This document shows positions 1 through 13,000 of a stretch of DNA of 64,000 bases, piece by piece. Under the pieces are notes generated by a model. That model ran no database searches and had not been told where the DNA came from. It was given only the letters and a program-made list of their open reading frames with translations. The stretch covers positions 23,407 to 87,406 of the forward strand of contig LGRX02033384.1 of the NCBI GenBank assembly GCA_001247695.2. The letters run 5' to 3'. A program made the position numbers and the translations under genes. How positions within the stretch are numbered: the first letter of the stretch is position 1; each line of letters starts with the position of its first letter. This DNA comes from Cymbomonas tetramitiformis. Taxonomy: Eukaryota; Chlorophyta; Pyramimonadophyceae; Pyramimonadales; Pyramimonadaceae.

Positions 1-192
1 CGCACCCCACGCCGAATTGCGTAAACCCAGGTGCCACCGCCCATGGTTCCGTGCACACGCAAGGTTATTTCGTGGGCAAGCTTTCCTCAGCAGCGGCTTT
101 GCGTGTGAACGGTGCTGCTGATCCGCGGAGAGCGTTGTAACAGAGGCGTTCCCGCAGCCATGAGGGGTCGGCGGTGGTTGGTGCTATGGCAG

Positions 193-1349
193 GGGAATGC
201 CAGCGCTGTAGGGCTCCTGGTGCAGTGCGGGTCCCAGGTGAACACCACCAACTTCATTGGCGGGTCCCCCTTGCACGTCGCCACCGCAGCTGCCAGCGTC
301 GACGTCATCAACTTGCTGGTTCGCCCTGAGGCAGAGCCGCTTGCACTACTTCTGCACGTGCCCCGTTCACAGCCCCAAGCTTCCTGGCATCTGATTTTGA
401 TGGCATGCTTGGCACATTAGAGGGCTTCCGGCCAACCTGAAGCTGAGGTGAACATCGAATCTTGTGTCAGTCTGAGGTATGGCACGCCATGTCCGGAAGG
501 GATGGAAAATGTGCGTATGAACAGTGTAAGTGGCGCGGATGTGCCTGCTTGGCTCCAAGAGTGCGGCTGTGCAACCTGAGGCCTGGCGCAGGTCCACCTC
601 GGAGCCCAGACCACGTCAGCAGACCAGCATGGTGGCACCGCGCTGCACTGGGCCGCCTTAAAGGTGCGCCTTCCCGAGCCGCCCCCTGCAACTCAGCTTC
701 TCAATCCCATGCTCCAATCACCAAGCCCCTCGCCTGCCTGCCACGGAGACAGCTTTCGATTTCTTCACCGGATCTGAACTCATGGCCCGCGTGTGCAGGG
801 GTGACATTCGGTCAACGCGTATTTTTTGAAACCTGAGCAGCCCTTGAGGTTGGGAGGGTGACTCCCGGGGGAACGTGCGACGCAGGGGAACATCGAGGCA
901 GTGAGGGCCCTGAAGAAAAGGGGCTCCGATGTCACTGCTGTGGCAACTGACGGGAGCACTCCACTGCACTGGTCGGCATGCAAAGGCCACATGGAGATCT
1001 GTAACCTTTTGATCAAGTCCGTTCCTCCTCAACACCAGCCTGCTCTCTGGATCAAGTGGTGTCCCCATCATCGGTCAGAAGCCTGAGCTGCAGTACGGCC
1101 TTGTAAGCGTCTTTCGGTCGTATAGTGGCTTCAGCAAGAAGGCTGCTGCACAATGTCAGATGGAGCGTTGATGCGTGGGTCGGTGGTGCGCGGGACAGCC
1201 TTGGAGCAGACTGCTCAGCAACATGCTACGACGAGTACAACAGCGCCGCTAGCCGATGGGCCTCCGAGATGGGGCACGAGGAGGTCTCCAACTACCTGAT
1301 GCAGCTGGCGGTGAATGCCGAGAAGCAGAAGCGGCGGGTGCGGCTCTAA
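193..1349 (+). CDS. Ankyrin-repeat protein, 3' part, at least four exons
   Basis: Ankyrin repeats are protein-binding helix-loop-helix modules; no catalytic domain is visible, so the role is unknown. Four pieces read as ankyrin repeats and are bounded by CAG acceptors and GT donors: about 193-318 (motif SPLHVATAAASVDVINLL), 592-663 (GGTALHWAALK), 886-1019 (GSTPLHWSACKGHMEICNLL) and 1219-1349. The last encodes the end of a repeat (WASEMGHEEVSNYLMQ) and a basic tail ending in a TAA at 1347-1349. The gene continues upstream, outside the window. Exon edges are approximate because phases were checked only loosely. Introns are about 200-275 nt. A 42 bp minisatellite starts 150 bp after the stop. 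Confidence 0.6.
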
Positions 1350-1496
1350 CGCGCCTTGCGACCTGGATCAACGGACTCCCCCCCCACCCCTTTCCTCGCT
1401 TCTTCCGAACCACCATAATAGCGCACGATCTAAGCACACACAGGCTCTCCCGGCTTGTGTTCGAAGAGCGGCCGAGCACCGCCGCATGCACCCGAG

Positions 1497-1895
1497 CCAC
1501 TGCCTCCGCCGGCAACCGCGTCCTTTCGGTCGCCTGCTGCCCTGCCTCCGCCGGCAACCACGTCCGCTAGGTCGCCTGCTGCCCTGCCTCGGCCGGCAAC
1601 TGCGTCCGCGAGGTCGCCTGCTGCCCTGCCTCCGCCGGCAACCACGTCCGTTAGGTCGCCTGCTGCCCTGCCTCCGCCGGCAACCACGTCCGCTAGGTCG
1701 CCTGCTGCCCTGCCTCCGCCGGCAACCACGTCCGCTAGGTCGCCTGCTGCCCTGCCTCCGCCGGCAACCACGTCCACTAGGTCGCCTGCTGCCCTGCCTC
1801 CGCCGGCAACCGCATCCGCTAGGTCGCCTGCTGCCCTGCCTCCGCCGGCAACCGCGTCCGCTAGGTCGCCTGCTGCCCTGCCTCCGCCAGCTCCC
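1497..1895. repeat. 42 bp minisatellite, about nine copies
   Basis: Unit reads roughly CTGCCTCCGCCGGCAACCAC followed by GTCCGCTAGGTCGCCTGCTG and CC. Copies differ by a few substitutions (GCGTCCG/ACGTCCA). Because 42 is divisible by three, several frames stay open on both strands and create long proline- or alanine/glycine-rich ORFs. I treat these as by-products, since no flanking protein domain or splice context supports translation. Confidence 0.93.
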
Positions 1896-3640
1896 GGGCC
1901 TGCAGGGAGGCCGTGCCCTTCAGCATTTTCACCACTGCCCGACCCTTGGCCGCACCCTCGAACCCGAGGTCCTCGTGGTAGTGGGTTGGTGGCTGAGAGG
2001 TAGTGGTTGGTGGTCGAGAGGTAGGGCTGCATGCTCCCTGCCGCCACCGTCCCCGGCCTTAGCAGAGTGCCCCCATGTGCAAGAGCACCTCTGCCCCTCC
2101 CAGAAGAAATAGGAAGGCAAGGGCTTGCGGCCGGTAGTTCTCGTGGGTGGATTTTGCTAAGGCTGCCTGCATGACCCTGATGACCAACTCGGTGTCCGGA
2201 TGCTCCCCTAGCTGGGCTCCCCCTGGACACCCGAGCTTGTCGCCGCTCCAAAAGCCCCGCGCCGATTCTCCCAGGACTCCCCCAAGCGGAGAGGGAGGAG
2301 TCTATGTGCATGCGAGCGGTTGTAGGACTTCGCCAAATGTCCCAGCTCTGAGTCTCAACCACCACTCTGGATCCTTCCATGACTGCGGAGAATGCTTCTA
2401 ATGATATTGTAATGGGAGTGACGTGTTTTACCATAGTTGTCTATAGCGTTCATTGAGAGCACAACATTCGTTTAGCACATTGTTTCTCTTCGATTGCACC
2501 TGTCAATTGCTCTATTACTGTGTTTAGATGTCAGAGGTGGCGGAGTGTCTATTTGTGGCAGAGTACAAGAAGATGGGGACGAGCGATTCCGATTATTGCC
2601 CAAAGCATTATGGCAACTGTCTCAAGTTCCCCATCTTCCCCATCTTCCCCATCTTCCCCACAATTCCCAAGTCCCCACAATTCCCGAAGCAGCAGAGCAT
2701 CGTAAGCTTCGATCACCCTTCTGGCCTGACCCTGAGGCCCCACCAATTTGCATTGCCAGATATATGATGTGCGGGCTGTGTTGGGACCGTGCATTTTGCG
2801 CGGCGAACAGGGTGTGCAAGGACACAAACGGTTGATGCTCAAAACTGCTGCGTGGCTGAGATTTCTCGCGCTCTGTTACCTGTGCAACTTTCTCTTTCGT
2901 TGGCAGACTGCTTTCACTGCTGATGCATGCGCTCCTTGGGCAGCGTCGGCATGCCCGTCACACCCGCTGCCAGCCGAGATCTCTCACAGCTCCATCGAGC
3001 TTCTGAGTTCCCGCAAGGAGTATCCTGGTCACGCCTCGCTCTCAGTTTCGATGAACCGCCACGTGGCGAACTCTCGTGCCTTTGCGGTGAGCTGTAGCAT
3101 GCCGACCCTCAATACCCTTCACCAGCGTATGATTCAAAGTGAAGATTTCGAGATGGACGTGGGTAGACCTCGCCTGGTGGCGTCAGCTCTACTGTGGAAT
3201 TGATGCGAGTCTGTAGTCACTGAGGATGACTCCTGTTGCAGCGGATATCTGCGTAGACGCGGATACCAGGAAGGGCTTCTTCGATCCAGAGGGATCCTCC
3301 GGCATGCCAGTGCCCACTTTCGCCCCGAGTTAACTGAATACCATTGTTGAATTCCGCGTGGCAACTATATCATCTGGAACGCCGGCCACCCGTTCGAGGG
3401 CGGCAGGGACCAATCACTGCGTCTTGGCAAACTGACTTCACCGGCTGCAGCAGAAGTCAGACATGAGAGCACTTGACTACAGCATCGTTCCTCCGCTCGT
3501 CACCAGATTTGTCATACCAGTAACTCTGATCGGTTCTCCAATAGTTGCGCTGTAGCGATGGGGACAATGGGTAACGCAGGCAAAGGAAATCTATTGCGAT
3601 CCAACTTCACGAGACGAGGACGAGTTCCGCACAGTTGATC
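1896..3640. other. Non-genic stretch after the minisatellite
   Basis: I find no protein domain or RNA gene. The only structure is a short array of CCCCATCTT-type units at about 2,628-2,662 (SPSSPSSP in one frame). Long ORFs here lack recognisable composition or splice context. Confidence 0.5.
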
Positions 3641-3691
3641 GACAGGGTTAGCCCATCTGTGACCCCAACGACCAGGGCCCGTGCCTTTACC

Positions 3692-3922
3692 ATGCCAGAT
3701 CGACCAGGGGACGCGGTGAAGGCTGAGAAGGGCAGGAACTCGCTGGATGTGGCGGCAGTGCTCTGCAAGGGGAAGCTGCAGCAGGTGCTGATCAAATCCC
3801 GGCTCGCTAAGGCTCGCATTGCAGAAAGGAAAGAGCGCGAGAAACGGAACTTTGAGCGGAGGTACTCAACTGATGCGCACCTGGTTGTCCAGCTGGGCGG
3901 CACTATGGACAACCTTCCTAAG
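3692..3922 (+). CDS. Probable coding exon of an unknown protein
   Basis: An ATG at 3692 opens 77 codons ending exactly at a strong donor (CCTAAG|GTGAGT). The peptide is rich in K, R and E and includes KGKLQQVLIKSRLAKARIAE and NFERRYSTDAHLVVQLGG, composition typical of a helical, possibly coiled-coil cytoplasmic protein. I do not recognise the family and did not find the next exon; a weak candidate C-terminal piece lies near 6,215-6,320. It could be a chance ORF, but the donor and biased composition make a real exon somewhat more likely. Confidence 0.35.
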
Positions 3923-4114
3923 GTGAGTGCTGGTGACCACACCTCTTACACTATGACACCAACTGGCTCTGAGGGCCTTGTGAAGGGATCTTCAGAAGGT
4001 GATGGCAGGAATGTGTGCGGCGCCTTGAAAATGTCGGCGTAAACAGGAGGTTACTTGCTGCTGCCGTGCCAAAAGTGGAAAATGCAGGCGACCGTGGCCT
4101 CGAGAGGATGGCCA

Positions 4115-4497
4115 TCTGTATGGCCATGACAGCGCTCTGTGCGGCCACGACAGCGCTCCGTGCGGCCACGACAGCGCTCCGTGCGGCCACGACAGCGCTC
4201 CGTGCGGCCACGACAGCGCTCCGTGCGGCCAGGACAGCGCTCCGTGCGGCCACGACAGCGCTCCGTGCGGCCATGACAGCGCTCCGTGCGGCCACGACAG
4301 CGCTCGGCGCGGCCATGACAGCGCTCCGTGCGGCCATGACACCGCTCGCGCGGCGATAGCGCCTGCGGCGGGCGACAGCGCGCGGTGCGTATGACAGCGC
4401 CGCGCGGGCAGTGACAGCAGCCTCCGTGCGGCCATGACAGCGCTCGTGCGGCATGACAGCGCTCCGTGCGGCCATGACAGCGCTCCGTAGGGGTGCC
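4115..4497. repeat. 21 bp minisatellite, array 1
   Basis: Unit CGCTCCGTGCGGCCATGACA plus G, repeated about 17 times; the last copies (4,330-4,497) are diverged and length-variable. The unit is seven codons long, so all frames give repeating peptides (for example ALRAAMT or SAPCGHD). No gene is supported. Confidence 0.95.
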
Positions 4498-4675
4498 CAA
4501 CTAAAGTTGAGCCGTCCAATGTTTTTAGATCGGGAACATCGGAAGGTCCGAAGAGATTCCTGGGGAGCGACAAAGGAATGCATCGTATTTTGATCTCTGA
4601 AATCGTACATGGACTGTCGGATTCGGAAAATTGCCACTGTTAAAAATAGACGGACCAGTTTAAGTTGTGCAGCTC

Positions 4676-4886
4676 TAGCGCTCCGTGCGGCCATGACAGC
4701 GCTCCGTGCGGCCATGACAGCGCTCCGTGCGGCCATGACAGCGCTCCGTGCGGCCATGACAGCGCTCCGTGCGGCCATGACAGCGCTCCGTGCAGCCATG
4801 ACAGCGCTCCGTGTGGCCATGACAGCGCTCTGTGCGGCCATGACAGCGCTCTGTGTGGCCATGACAGCGCTCTGTATAGCCATCCT
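4676..4886. repeat. 21 bp minisatellite, array 2
   Basis: About ten copies of the same 21 bp unit as in 4,115-4,497, separated from it by about 180 bp of unrelated sequence. Copies decay toward the right end (TGTGTGGCC, TGTATAGCC), as expected at the edge of an array. Confidence 0.95.
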
Positions 4887-7079
4887 CTGTACGTACAATG
4901 CGCCATACAATGGCCACGCAGAAAGCCCAACTTGGCACTCACGTCTCTCCTTCATGATTGCCTATGTTCGTGATTTTGGTTAAGCTTCATCTGCGAAGGC
5001 GTGTAAGCTGTTATGCACGATATGGCAGCAGGGCTTTGTGTGCGTTTGATGCCTTTCCATCCATATGACTGCATCGCTGGAAGTCGTCTTGCTGTGTGAG
5101 GATGGGCGCGTATGATAGTTTTTGCCGCGCGCGACCTTCAGGCGCACTCAAATGCACGTCTCTGGCACGGTTGTGTAAGTTGCATGTTGGCACTTCTCTA
5201 TCGAGCAATGCGGCGCGTGTGAAACTTACGTTGATGCAAGGGCCACAAGCAGATGCTCATACTGCATCGAGGGATGGCAGTACTAGTGCCCAAGAGTCAT
5301 GATGCGTTCAAAGCAATGCATCGAATAAATGTGATCGTTGTTCCTGATGAACCATGTCCCGTGCACTCAAAAACACGAGATTGAACAAATAGTTACGAAC
5401 TTCAATTTGGTTTGAACCAGCACCTTCAGATAGAGGGCGCACGTCGAAGTATTGTGCTCCCCGGGCGAGCTGAACGGTTGAGGACATGCGTGCAGATAGA
5501 ATCATCAGATGACACAATTGCGAGTAATGCTGGAGAAGATAAAAACGGCGCTGACGATAATGACGACGACGATGATGAGGATGATGATGATGGCCACGAT
5601 GACGGAGGGGCACAACATGATGGCAAGGAAAATAGTGGCACCCAAGTAGAACATGATGGTGAGGCAGTTCGCGGTGACGGGGCCAAGATGGCAAAGGCTA
5701 GCCGCCACAAGGAGCAAGCGGATCAGACCTCCAGCAAGGCATGCAGCACTGAGGCTCCTGGGGGCCACTTCACCCCATACGCCAGCAAGGTGTGCACGGA
5801 GACATCCAATCGCAACCCATCTAGGTGATGTGCAGAAGGCAACGGGTTTGTAAAGGCCGCAACCTTGCATCTGAGGCTTACTGAGAGGCGATGGAGGGTG
5901 CTCTTGCCTTGAGGCGTGCTGCGTGGATGGGTGGCGAAGGCCGCATGCTGGACTTCTGTGCATAGCATGGAATGCATCGCAACTATCCAGGCTGGCGCAG
6001 GACACTGGAATGATTTCTCTGGAACTCTGTTTTATGACTAGGGTTGCGTTTTACTCTTGCCGACCTCTGGCAGTGAAGGCATGCAACTGCTTGCGATGCT
6101 TGAGTGCACGTTGAAGCCCGACCCTCCCCTAAGAGCCAGAAGCGCTGCACTACAGACCGGCGGTGGTGTGATATGTTGACAGGGCATCACCGGCGCTTCC
6201 ACGAATCGGGATGCGGCACATCAGGATTTTGGTCACATTGAAACGGCGATGGACAACTTACAAGCGGAGATGTCCGGCCTCTCGGTATCAATGTCTGAAG
6301 GGCCTCCGGAATTTGTATGAACCCTTAGATCCTAGATGAAGCAGATTTGCGCCCAAGGCTTTGAGCTGTGCTACGATGAATAGCGGGTTGCCTCGCTGCA
6401 GGAATACATTGGGGACTTTTTTTGAAACAGCATATTGTGATATGTATCAATATCAGATGCTCTGGGCTCACCTGCCCCGTGCGCTGGTGTCTCTAAGCTA
6501 TTGAAAGACGAAAGTTGCGCATGCAAGGCGATCTCCGTGCACCTTTGAGCACTGGGCACAGGGAGGCCCGAGTCTCCAGATGCACACAAAGCACACAGTG
6601 TGACCTGCAAAGCAATTAAGTGAATTATGACAACGCTTACAATGATTATATGATACGATGCTTACAGACTTGTTATGAATTGTGATTTGTGTATGATACT
6701 TCCCGCTTCTTCATCTTCTTCTAAACTTCACATACTTCGAAGTATGTGTATAGTATTCACTCTGGCTTACCACCACGCATTGTTCGAAGTATGTGTGTGC
6801 GCGCGCGCGTACAGGCACGGTGCGTACAGGCACGTACTACATCTGGGTTGGGAATATGTATGAGTTTGTGGTATCTTGTCCCGGCCCCGTCCTGCTCTTG
6901 ATTTGCTTCTCACATCCACTGGGATGATGGTGGGCTGGCTTTTGTTGGCCGATCTCATGCCGTTCAGTGCGTACAGGCACGGTGCATCTATCATAGGTAG
7001 TTGTACAGGACCTCGACAATCAGAGAGCTATACAGACTAAGTACTTCGACCCACCAACATTTCAGCATCGGCTTGATAC
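4887..7079. other. Stretch without a firm gene
   Basis: A plus-strand ORF at 5,412-5,828 has a run of Asp/Glu from GATGAT-type repeats (about 5,550-5,610) and no domain. A weak possible C-terminal exon at 6,215-6,320 includes HIETAMDNLQAEMSGLSVSM, which looks coiled-coil-like, but no acceptor in the right frame was found. Nothing else is supported apart from the short insertion at 6,736-6,796. Confidence 0.4.
6736..6796 (-). mobile_element. Very short retroposon 3' end with 14 bp target duplication
   Basis: A 33 nt insert (6,750-6,782) containing CACTCTGGCTTACCAC is flanked by exact 14 bp copies of TTCGAAGTATGTGT (6,736-6,749 and 6,783-6,796). The insert is the shortest member of a family whose constant end is this motif. 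Long flanking duplication, one constant end and truncation at the other are the established marks of target-primed non-LTR retrotransposition. Confidence 0.7.
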
Positions 7080-10000
7080 TCAGAGAGCTGTCAATCTGAC
7101 GGTTGCTTGTGATTCTGTCGCACCCGCATGTAAGATCTGACCATCCGCAACAAGTTTCTCTTGCAGCACGGTTGTATTTATCTCGTGCACGGCGCCGCCA
7201 GCAGTCCTCTGTGCAAGACCCGCCGCAACGCCAATACTGTGACCGATGATCATCAGCTGCGGCTCCATGCGTAGAGTGGACATGCCAATGTGGGATGCCG
7301 ACAGAGCTCCAATCACAAGCAGATTTTCCGCCTCATGCTTTTTGGGAAGGGCCACCCAGTATGGTATTGCATAGGGTCTCCCTGGAGACGCCTGCACGTT
7401 CCCTTCATTTTGCACAAATGGCGCTGAAGCGCCGGCGATGTCCTTGGCGGGCCGGCCGCTGTGCCCTCGACAATGGGCGGCTGATCGGCAAGCATAGCGC
7501 TGAACGTTGTGACTGTCAAAGTTGTAGCTCCCCATCCCAATGGAGATTTCATTCTCACTCATGGCGCCAGCCGGGTGGCGAGGCGCGCGCTCGAGGGTTC
7601 CAGGCGTGTTCTGCGTGAAGACGTGGTCGCCAACCATTCTCCGCGCTGCGCGGACATACATTGTTGGTGGCCACCCATTGGTATGTGGGAATTCGTCGGC
7701 GCACAAACCAAGGTCTTGCATTCGCCGACGGATCGATATGGAGACATTTGGATCATGCGATAGGGTCCACAGCAGTCCAGCAACGTAGTCCCTGGATGCA
7801 GCGCGTGTGCTCAAATCAGTAGAAGCGTATGCACGCATATGGGGGATCGCGAATAAAGTGTGGCCCGTCAATATACAGGTGTGCACACTGGTGAGGTATG
7901 CTAGCTATGCCAACAGAGTGGGGTCGAATATGTGACAGCAATCTTTAACACATGGTGCCCCGAGGTGCAGACGGAACTGATCGCCACATGACACAGTTCT
8001 CTAAACACTGTCTCGCTGCTGTTCGGTATGACCACTTGATGAACAACCGCGTGCCTTGATGGACGAAGATGCATGAATGGAGGAATGTGCTACTGTCAGC
8101 AATACATATTGGGATATGCACTCTGGCTTGCATTCAGGGAGGGTGACATGTTACATGGTTTAGAGGTCATTGGCATTCATTCAAAGACTGAATCACCAAG
8201 AAGAATCATTGATGCACCTGGTGTAGAATGCTACATATAAGGAGATACATGACCAGAAAGAACTAAGCAGAGTGGCAGTCTAGTACTCTAAGAATCCATT
8301 GCGGGAGATCAGAGGAGCAAGGGGGTTGTAAATGTCACTGATTGGTGAAAGCCTCGCTGGACACTGCATCGTTGGATATGAGCTGTGTGGCCATGATGAG
8401 GCGGTGCATGCTGGAAATACCAGTAACAAGGCGTGGAATTGTCATGCATGTGGTTAAACCCCAACCACTATAGTGGGCCAGAAGGTGAAGGATAAAAGAT
8501 GTTTACAACTCGCAGCCGTGAAGCTGCAATCGGGGAGGATGAAGATCCCAGGGGAAACGCTCCGGAACAGCTAGATAATGTCCATGTTGATGGATCGCCT
8601 CAATAATTTCTAAAGGAAGCAATAAACACAGTGCTAACACAATTGCATGATACCGTGAAATGATATGTGAACATGTGTATAAGCTATACCGGATTAGCTG
8701 CTCGGGACCTAGCTAGCTATATAGGTTTCACGTGGCACACTTTCCAAACCAGTTCTGCAAACCCTGTTTGCAGAATTTTTCATGATGACACGTGCTTCCC
8801 ACTCCGGATTTTGCATCAAGGTTTCGAAAGCAGGAAACCTTTATTCATTCTTCAAACAGTAATATCAGGTCCCAATATCGATTCCTAATAATTCAGACTA
8901 CATTGACATTATTGTCAACACATTTAAATTGATATGAGTCTCGCACTGCGAACTTGAATCCGAATCATTTTTGGCAACATCCACATACATCTATCAGGAA
9001 CCTTACTTTCGGCACGGGAAGCTCCCAACACCCATTATTGGCAAAGCAGGGCATTCCAAGACCTGGCCGGAAGTCGCAAGTGACCAGGAAACGTGCGGGC
9101 TAAAACTGAGCACTCGGGACCTGTGAATCACTTTGGTTAACAGATCCTGAGCAAAAGAATTCAATCATGGGGACCTCCACCCCACGATGGGTGTATATTT
9201 CATACTTATGGGTCCTTGATCAGCAAATTGATGTTTGTATCTATGTTATCATAACCACTCCATAAACAACATCATATTCCATACATCGTATGAGCACTGT
9301 GTCGCATACCATCAGAGGCGTCCAGTAGGATCACCTGGACTGTGACAGTAGTCATGTCTCGTAAATGGATGTATGTGTTATATGAGTACACAAACGGGGA
9401 ACGCTGGGTGTCTGAGCAGTGGTTGTTGGGTTTGCGCACTTGTGTGCTTTCCAGATGTGTTTACGTTCTTCATAAGTCGCTTCAGGATATAGCCATGAGC
9501 CTCCTGCCACCCACTCAATGCAGCTGTGACTATATCGACAAGTGTATAGCGACCCAGATACACTTGTGACTGGCAGAGCCGGTGAGTCTAAGTCGTTGCG
9601 GAGCCATTGGCGACCCTCGGAAACTGATATGGTGAGGGAGCATATATAGTTGTGTACTTGGGCTACTGGAAGGATTCAGTTTGGTTGTCTTAGCCAGCAC
9701 AAATCTAGTGGATATTGTAAGTACAAAAATGGCAGTACTCTCATGCTCATCCAAAATATCCGCCGAGTGTATTACCTCTGACCTTTATCGTCTTGGCACG
9801 AAGTGAATTCCCTTACCTTACCTTACCTTACCTTAGTCAATCAGCAGCAGCAGCAAAGCTCGAATCCCAACGGGCGACGCAGTCGAATTTTCGATATCAC
9901 GATCGCCAGACGCCAACGATGACAGTGCCACTGCAATCGCGTACATTTATCGCGACGCCACCCACGCGTTATGGCATGGCATGCTGGGAAGCAAAAAGCA

Positions 10001-13000
10001 AAGCACTGTCGCCCACATGATCCTGCGGTCATATGATGTAATGGCGATATCCATGTTAACATCGCATGGCAATTAATCGTGCTGTCCAAAAAGATCGACG
10101 CCTAGTGGAGATCGCATATTTGTGATCGACAGCGCCTAGTATCAATATAATCACAAACAAAGCAAGCATAATCACTCGGTTGAAGCAGCAGTAGCATTTG
10201 TGCCAAAATCAGTTTTTCCATGCTGTATCTGTGCCAGAGCAAGCAAGTGCTTTGGTATAAGCTAACGTTTATATATGGAAATGAAATCATATTAATGCCG
10301 AAGAATAAAGCAACCGGGAGGATGTCACATCCCAAAAACAAGTTGTTGAACATAATTTATTGTAGTATTCACTCTGGCTTACCACCACGCATTGTGCGAT
10401 TTATACCAATTTGTTGAAATATATGCAGCGGCTAGGCAGGGCACCCAACAGTACATATGTGTACATATGCAGTAATCATGTGTGGGTGGGTGGGTGTGTG
10501 TATGCTTATCCTTGCGACTCTTGGCACCCCGTAGCCACAGGAGACTGCACTATGTACCCACGCCGGGGATCAAAGGCTTCAGCACACACTTCGGGACACT
10601 CATCCGGATTCTCTGGAGCTCACTAGTGGAGAATGGGACCCCCTAAGCCTCGCTGAGCCACCCGAGCCCCTCTGCATCTGCACCGCAAGCGCACTGCTGC
10701 CTTGTGCCTGAAGCCGGTTCATCCCTGCCCCCCGATCTGCGCGAGCCATGACTCCACCACCAAGCCCACGCGCAAGACCACCCCTCTGCTCCCTGAGCCT
10801 CACTGGGCCACCTGAGCCCCTCTGCGGCTGTCCTGCCGGCGCACTGCTGCTGTGTCTCTGGAGCCGGCTCACCCCCGCCAATCGAGCCACCCCTCCACCA
10901 CCAAGCCCACACCCCACATCACCCCGCTGCCGCCTACAGCCTGGTCTCAAGAGAGCTTGCCCACCCACGCCACGGCCAGAATGCCCAAGCGCTGTCCCAA
11001 GGGGCTGAGAATGATAAACTGGGTTGCCCTCATCCAAACTTGCGCATCCGCCACCGACTTGCGCATGTAGCCCTCTACCCCCAGCACCAACTCCCCGTGA
11101 CTGGAGCCCTTGCGCTGATTGCCTTGCGAGGTGGCCACAAACTTGAGCAATGCGCTCCACACTTGCGCTGTAACTGTAACTTGGGGTCTGATTTACCAAT
11201 AGGATGCCTTTGTTGCTTGGCGCAAATTGCACAATGCGTGGTGGTAAGCCAGAGTGAATACTACAATAGCTCAGGCTCATCAAGATGCATTGAGTGCCTA
11301 CATCAGTACACACACACACACACATTATCGACCACCGGGAGGGCTTGGGACACACAGGCAACTGTGGGGATGGAATCACGACGCGTGTCCCGGCCTGAGC
11401 CTGAGCTATCAGTATTGCACAGATCATGTCCAATCCATATAGTGGTCAACAACCGTCATTGGACATTGCGAATGAACAGAAATCCCTGCAGAAAGGTCAT
11501 CGTTGATTAAGAGTGCGATATCGATGGTGTGATTTAAATCACTTTGTCTTACACGGTCCGGCCGAGTACGCTTTGATGAACACTGATGAACGTTGGTGAC
11601 CACACCAAACTGGTGATTCGTAAAAATGTGCTTCCAAATTCAGGAACTACTTTGATCAGGGCTCACCAAAGTGGTTAACAACAAGTGCGCAATGCAGTTT
11701 GTATATTATGCTGTGTTGCCACAACAGCAGCTGTTCCAACGAACCCATGCTGGCACTCTCCACTCGATACGTCTCTGGTTACTGTATTTGGTGTTGTACA
11801 CTTACCCACTTATTATTACTTATTATTATACTTGTTATTACGTATTAGGGTGTATATTAAAAAATGTGTTGCACACTTAACCACTTCTTGGCCGCGCAAA
11901 CCTTTTAAGTGCACCAACCGCTAAGGAAATCTAAGCAGGAAATCTAAGCAGGAAATCTAAGTAGGGTGACTGTATTGGTCCCACAAATATTACTGTTTTC
12001 TTCCATCATACTGACTGCCTTTAGAATCATGCATACCACATTTGAAATACCAGAACAAGATACTCACGACAAGGGGGGGTGGGTAGAAAACTTTCATAAT
12101 TGTTTTTGTATATGCGGTTTGATATCAACACGACTTGTGCCTGCATGTGACATGCAGCTGTTTTCACGACAGTCATAATATATGTTTGTGTGTAACTATT
12201 GACAGGTGCGTGTAGGCGCAAGCGAAACGAAATCCGCACCTATGAAATCAGTACTGATTCCTCCACAATTGTTCAAGTCCATTTTATCACCAGGGATCCA
12301 GCGAGTGTTGCAAGATGGGAAACCCAATTGACAGCCTGTATTTTGCACGTTCAGTGTTTCTTCTTCGACATCTTTTTGCCCTGAGGCATATACAAAATGG
12401 CAGAACTTCATGCAAGGTCATTCATCATCACTTCAGACGTGCAAACGAGATAGACATGCCACCACAGTGTAGCGCGCTGCCATAACATTATTTAGAAGTG
12501 TGATGTGCAATTAACTTCCTTATGATAACAGTGCCTGACAGCCCGTCTGGCACATTGGCAAATTCGATGGTGAACGTCGTGACTTCGATAGTACATTTTT
12601 GGGCAGCACAGTAGCTATAAAATGCACCAAGGTGCGTAAATGACAGGGGACGCATATGTATATTGTAACTATGAATCCACATTCCTCGCTGTCAGCCGTG
12701 CGCAGATGAATCAGTATAGCACACCAACTAGAACTTGCTGATCGCGTATTGTAGCCAGCTGACTACAATACTTGCACATGTAGTGATGCAAACTATGCCA
12801 TATGTACTATAAGTAATCGTAGCAAATCAATTTAGTGTGTATCAAATATGCAGGTCACATCCGAGAATCAGGGAAGGTGTGCGCCGTGAAGGAACCTTAC
12901 TTAATGCAGTGTATCCACAACTGTGCAGATACCGTCTCAGCAGTTCCCATTCAGCCGAAGTGTAGCTATCAGGCTTTAGGAATGGCTTTTGATTTGTCTT

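Larger units (their letters stand above)
7901..12239 (-). other. Fourth intron of the FAD oxidoreductase gene
   Basis: 4.3 kb with no coding signal. It holds a copy of a CAG-rich dispersed repeat (9,815-10,090; see 27,862-28,310), a run of CTTAC units before it, short retroposon ends at 10,354-10,417 and 11,160-11,268, and a proline-rich GC-rich patch (10,640-11,010) whose ORFs look like composition artefacts. Confidence 0.6.

Noticed and set aside
1430..2434. 334-codon minus-strand ORF across the 42 bp array
   Set aside because: Created by the repeat unit being a multiple of three; the plus strand is open in two frames as well, and no domain or splice context exists.
3951..4955. 334-codon minus-strand ORF across the 21 bp arrays
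   Set aside because: Repeat artefact (RSAVMAA-type peptide); equivalent ORFs exist in several other frames.
5505..6005. Hydrophobic minus-strand ORF resembling a membrane protein
   Set aside because: The hydrophobic part is the antisense of a GAT-rich acidic run; no family and no splice support.
10600..11433. 277-codon minus-strand ORF, Gly/Arg-rich
   Set aside because: GC-rich low-complexity patch inside an intron of the oxidoreductase; open on both strands.
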